In this document: positions 55,601 to 61,600 of the stretch, piece after piece
Numbering within the stretch: position 1 is the first letter of the stretch
Layout of the letters: each line of letters begins with the position of its first letter
From: Apostichopus japonicus
Lineage: Eukaryota; Echinodermata; Holothuroidea; Aspidochirotida; Stichopodidae
Assembly (NCBI RefSeq): GCF_037975245.1
Contig: NC_092582.1
Location: 13,142,077 to 13,206,076, forward strand
Reading direction: 5' to 3'
DNA length: 64,000 bases
Position numbers and translations under genes: made by a program
The notes under the pieces: model-generated
What the model was told of the DNA's origin: nothing
The model's input: only the letters and a program-made list of their open reading frames with translations
Databases searched by the model: none

Positions 55601-58600
55601 TAGCATTACCAACTCGGGTAGATATTCAATCTCCCCTGTTTTTGGCCAAACACAGGGGCAAGAAGCATGGAAGATCATAATGTAAGATAACATTTAGTTT
55701 ACTGTTCCTCTAACGTAATAAAGGTCAGTGTCACAACTGTGCCATTGAATGCACAGTTGTTCAGATCACGACACAGTTTGAATCTGTCGGCATCCTGACA
55801 TCTCACTACAATCGGGCACACATATATCACATTGCAAATTCAATCTCTTCCTCATTAATGTCACCTGGGCTTAAATTGTTTATGAAAAATGGTCTGATAT
55901 GGCATAACAAATGAGCTTTGGGAAGAAAATAGTTTGGTTTGCATTTTTTTACCCTCGGACCAAGTCCAAGTCAATGTAGTAATAGCTATGGAGGTTTAGA
56001 TAATGAGGTTAACTGTTGTTTAGAATTTGCCTACAGTGTAGTTACGGAGGTAACTGACGCTATTTGAAACAAATTAATGCTTTATATAATTTACCCTGCA
56101 GACAACCACATTCAATTCCAAGTCAAGATAATAGCTATGGAGGTTTAGATACTGAAGTTACAGTTTGCCTACGGTGTAGTTATGGAGGAAACTGACGCTA
56201 TTTGAAACAAACGAATGGTTTATATAAATTCTCCCCCGCAGACAAACACATTCCAAGTTGGTTTAGTCACGGATGGCACTTTTGGTTTTGCAATCTTCAA
56301 CTACGAAGAAGATCAGATGTTATGGAATGTCGCCGCCCTGGCTTCAAAAAACGTCATCATTGGATTCAACACCGGTTCCGGACAGTACGTCAACACGCAG
56401 TTCCAAGATCCACCTTTCTCTACGATAGCCGACCGATTCAGGCCGGATCAGTTTGTGGGGAACACCGGACTCGGTGGACGTTGGATCTACAGATTAGAGG
56501 CGAATAACGATACCACCATCAATCCAAAGAAATTCTGTCTGGACTGGTACGATGTTCAGCCGGCTCACCAGGACTGGAGTAGATTCCTGGGGACCTGCCC
56601 GTGCACATTCAGCCAGGCGGGTAACGACAGACGGCTCAGAAGTCCGGGGAGGAGAGGAGGTGCAGTGTCGCCAGTCGGCAACTCATACAGACGTCTGAGC
56701 AAAGAAGTTCTCGACGAGATTGAGGAGCGACAGGGTAATGTTAAATTCTGTAAAGTATGCTATTGTCATACATGCTACATACATACATGCTATTGTTATA
56801 CATATTGTCATATATGCTTACTGATGACAAGTTTGCATCAAATGTTTATCACTTCAGGAGTGTTGCAATTTCTCTTTCCCACATTTTGACCATCAATCTA
56901 GTAATTTGGTTTTATAGCAGCAGTCATTTAAAAAATTGCTTTTAATTTTTTTTTTTACAATGAATCTTGTAAAGGTTGATAGTGTGCACCATAATCATAA
57001 CAGATTTTCAGTATTCAAGAAATATTTTGTTACTAGTCAAAATCAAACATGGAGACAACAGCAGTGTTGTAAACCAGTTTCGATTCTATCACTAAATTTT
57101 AAAACTCAAGTGTTTCATACCTGCAGTTTGTAAAGTTTTCCCCTTAGAGATAATAATGGTGACTTAAGTCAATGAGTGTTCTTGATTCAGGCAAATTAGT
57201 GGCAGTTAATCAACTCCGCCTTAAAATAAAGTGACTGTTTTCCATCTATGGTCAACAACACTGTGACATTAGTGAACATACCGCATATATCACAATCGGG
57301 GTGGAATTTTGAATTTGTTATTATCATTAAAAGTAAAAGGCTACTTGCAGCTTGTTGCACCATTTTGTGTCATTCAAGATAATCCGATGGGATATGTTTG
57401 TATGATCTCGCTCATAAAACCATCAGCTATTTTTGTTGTTGTAGACAACAATAATTTTCATATCACATTATTAATGTCTTTTTATCTCAAATTGAATATT
57501 GGCATTCTCTCCTTTCCAACACAGCACAAGGATTATCGTTCTGTCTCCAGACAGCCATCTCCCCGAGCGGTAACGGTGCTGGGATGACCTGCTGTTACCG
57601 TAGCGACACTTCCTTAATTGAAGGTTACGGCACAACTTTGGAGAGCAGTTTCATTGAGAGATACCAGTTTAGATTTGGGGTGGATAATAACCCTTTACTC
57701 CTACTGAGCTATATACGTTAGTATCTATCATTTCCCTTCAACCCCTGGGAATTTCTGGTTTTCTGTTTTTCCTTTGGAAAGTTTTATTCAGTGCTGATAG
57801 CCTGTCACAATTGCAAAGTTAATATTCCAAATGTTAGTTCGTAATGGACGTTCTTAGAGTGATTTTGTTGTAAAGTAATCAACTGGTTGTCCACAGAATA
57901 AAATCAATCAGGCAAGGATATTAATAATTACATCCTTTGGTAGTTAAATGTTGGTAAACACTATGAAATTGCTTTTGAAATTGGGCACTGCTATTTCTCC
58001 TTGTAGTCACTCATTCTCGTAAACTTATAGTGTGAGTCATATTGTTTTTTTGTTAAATATATGTTTTTGCCTTTTTATGTTGAGTTAAATCCCAGGCATC
58101 CTACACAACAGAATTGAAAAGGATAATGAACAGCAATATCTTCCTACTTAAAATTAAACCGCCACACAGGATTAAAAAAAAATGAGGTGTTGGTATCCAA
58201 ATACCATTTTTACCCAATACTTTTTCGACTTGAAATGAAAGAACAAAGGTGTGTCCCCCCTTAGCACACCCATATCAAGAGAATTGATGAATGTGGTACG
58301 CTTAATTTTATCAGGCTTTATTTAAATAAATACCGTCTCAACCTTTTTGAAGAAAGACTTTGGAGTATCTGAAAAAGAAACCTAATTGACACAACCCTTA
58401 CAATTATTTAATCCTAAATCCTGTCAATTGAAGCTAAGTTTTGTTGTGACGAAAATACGAATCAACTGCTTAATAGCTTTGGCGTGTGATCGAGGAAAAT
58501 ATAAGTCGGCATTGTTGTTCGGAAACGTAACTCCTAGGAAGGAGACAGGACATGTCCTCCATTTCAAGTTAAAATATATTGTAAAAGCAAAGGTTTTCAT

Positions 58601-61600
58601 AAGTTTCGCCACCTATAGGAAAGAGAAGCAACTTCACATAATTAAGCTTTAAACCTGAGGAGAATTCTGAGCAATTAACAGTATCGATAACGTTACAAAG
58701 TGAATCAAATCATGATCATCGACAGAAAATGTCATCAGCATTACTGTAAGATTTTGATCTCTTCATGCCACAAAATAAATTTGATGAGGAATTTAATACC
58801 ACAAAATTAGCGGCTTTTCAAAATGGTCAGAGTTAAAAGGAATGGGGCTCAAAGGACAACCTAGCAATAAACAAATTTAAACGAAATTAAAACTAAACAA
58901 ATATATGGATTAAAAATAAATACATCATACTATGATTAACAACTCATTTTTTACTATCGTAATAATTCATTCTCGTGCCGGTTTAATCGACAGTGGAGGA
59001 TTACCTTCCCAGAGACTCCTGTTGTGGACTATCCAGGGATCCCTACTTTTGTGATCTTTACACCGAGAAGCGACCAGCTGGTTCTTGTACCGGTTACCTG
59101 CCCCCTAGAACAGGTCAGTACTGAAAAGGGATCTTTCATTAACAGACGATTAATTTAAAAAGAGAAAATATTCCACACTGTTAGTTGAAAACCCTTTCTC
59201 AACATATTGTTCCAAATTTGAAGGTATGGTTTGACTGAATGTAACATATTTTCATTGGCTTATTCCTTGATTCTTCCAAGGATTTGATCACAGTGGGTGG
59301 TCTGTGATGTCACAGTAGGTGGTCTGTGATGTCACAGTAGGTGGTCTGTGATGTCACAATAGGTGGTCTGTGATATCATATCGTCTAACGTATTATTAAG
59401 AAACACAAAGACAAACTGTGGCGATGACATAATTCACTTTGCTGTTGGGCATTGGACAGAATATTGCAAACAATTTTTAAAAATTCATATCTTTGATATC
59501 ATATTGCATACCCCCCCATTGTCCACTAGCAAGTATATCACCGTTTGGGGGTAAGAAGAAATGCTTTCGTAGAGTTTGCCAGGTTTTTGCACCGGTAGTT
59601 TGAATCTGGTGGGAATTAGTGAAATGTTTTATGGGTCTCAACTAGCTGCCATAAGGAAATTATATTGGAATTGAGACATTGAGCCCCTCTTATATAGGGA
59701 CCCTGTTCAGTCGGGGTGGGGACCCTCTTTGTGGGGTTGGGTGACCCTCTTTAATGGGGTACCTCTCCTTGCAGGAAGAGTAAGGTATCAACAATTGAAG
59801 ACTGGCTGAGATACTATATACGAACTTTTGGAATAGAAGAGAAAAGGTTGGCTAGAATTGGGATTGAATCAGCGATCCCGGGATTGTAGTATAAAACCAC
59901 TCTGCACTAGAAACAGAGTCATCCAGCTGGCATTAGGTCTTGGTAGTCTCCAAATAAATATATATCTTTGCCAAAGATGCAAGTCCACAGAATTATGTTA
60001 CTTTATAGCTACATTTTATAGGCTAAATTTAGGAAAATTCAGCATTCTACAATATCCCACATCAAGAAATTATTTTTACATACATTGTTATGCAATTATA
60101 ATTCTTTTCAGACTTGAACTTTGAGTTCATGCCTTAAAAGTTTCCAACAAAGTTTTTCAGTGACAAAAAACCTTACTTTTCTAGTTTGGCTAAGGTTAGA
60201 AAATTGCTGACGGTCCTGTCTGCTCTACATTGTAAGGCATTCCAACTCTTTTAATAATAGCAGCATGAAAAGATAGTTTATGTTTAAGTTTATGTCTCTT
60301 TTTCCATTCAAAGCTTGGATTATCGGTGATCCTCACTTCACGAGTCTGGATGGATACCAGTACACCTTCAACGGTCTGGGCGATTATCAAGTGGGACTGA
60401 TATACGACGGACAGACTCTGGTTTACGAGATTCAGGGCCGTACTCAAAGAGTCGTAAATAAAGAGACGGGCGAGCTGGGACAGGCGACATTCTTTGATGC
60501 TTTTGCCATCAGGAAAGAGAATACAACGGTGAGAAGTTTATATTCACCCCAAACAGTAACTGTGCTGGATTTAAGGGTCTATTTAATAATGTTAAAATCA
60601 ACTGAGAAGCTTGGAAAATGTCAGCCCTCAATTCCAGTACCCTTGAACTAAGCAACAGAGACAAAGGCTAGCTCGAGTAAATAGGAGTGGTACAGTTCTG
60701 CCAAGCCATTATTTTTGAGAATTGCCTGCAAATCCTTACAGGCTATCATGTACTTCATTATGAAGATGTCGATATATACAGTTGTACTTAGCATATCAAC
60801 TCTCTTTGTAACCCATGTCATTTCAACTTGTGAAGTAGCACAAACATTTTCACAATGGACGCTGCCACACATATTGTAACTTTGCGCCGTAGGAATTGAA
60901 GTCAATTGCCTAACGAAATCTGTACTTTTTCTTTGTCATTATCGACCATAATGGCACTCCTACAAACGTAATTATTCCCTTTAAATAAGAACTAACAAAT
61001 TTTATGTTCATTTGTATCTGGTTTTGTAACTTGCTTTTGTATTTGTTTAAAATTTGCACAGCATTCTTTTCGCAACCCTATTCTTTCCAATTGTGCAGAT
61101 GTCATTGGTAATGAGGGTAAGCGCTATAGCAAAAAACAATTGACGAATGACATCTGAGGAAACAAATTGAAATTTATGTTTGCATGCAAAGCCACCATTG
61201 TTTACTTACATTAAAATTAATCTCAGTAGTTAATTTGTGAGTTTTATACCATCGATACTCTAGTTCATCCTAGTGAGATGGTTTTTTTTAACTCTCTTTG
61301 TTTAATTCATGAAGGTGCAACTAATTAGATATTGGAATCATTAATTAATGCAAGTTGTTGTTGAGTCTGTTTTTATTGTCTGTCTCTTCAGATCTCCTTC
61401 TTCCTCACATCGAACAATACAGACTTTTCCATCAACATCAACGACGTCGAGTTCAATAAAACGTCACTCTTGGAAGGTAAGTAGCTTTGTAAGACTATAT
61501 TAATAGTTAAAACTAGAAAATGTACTATTATTGATGGAACATAAATTGCGAGGAATTTTGCAAACAGTTAGCATCATCTCGACTTAAACGCTTCCTCTTT

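Noticed and set aside
59840-59940. Third tRNA-derived SINE
   Set aside because: A B-box-like ATTCAATCCC is seen on the minus strand, but no convincing A box at proper spacing.
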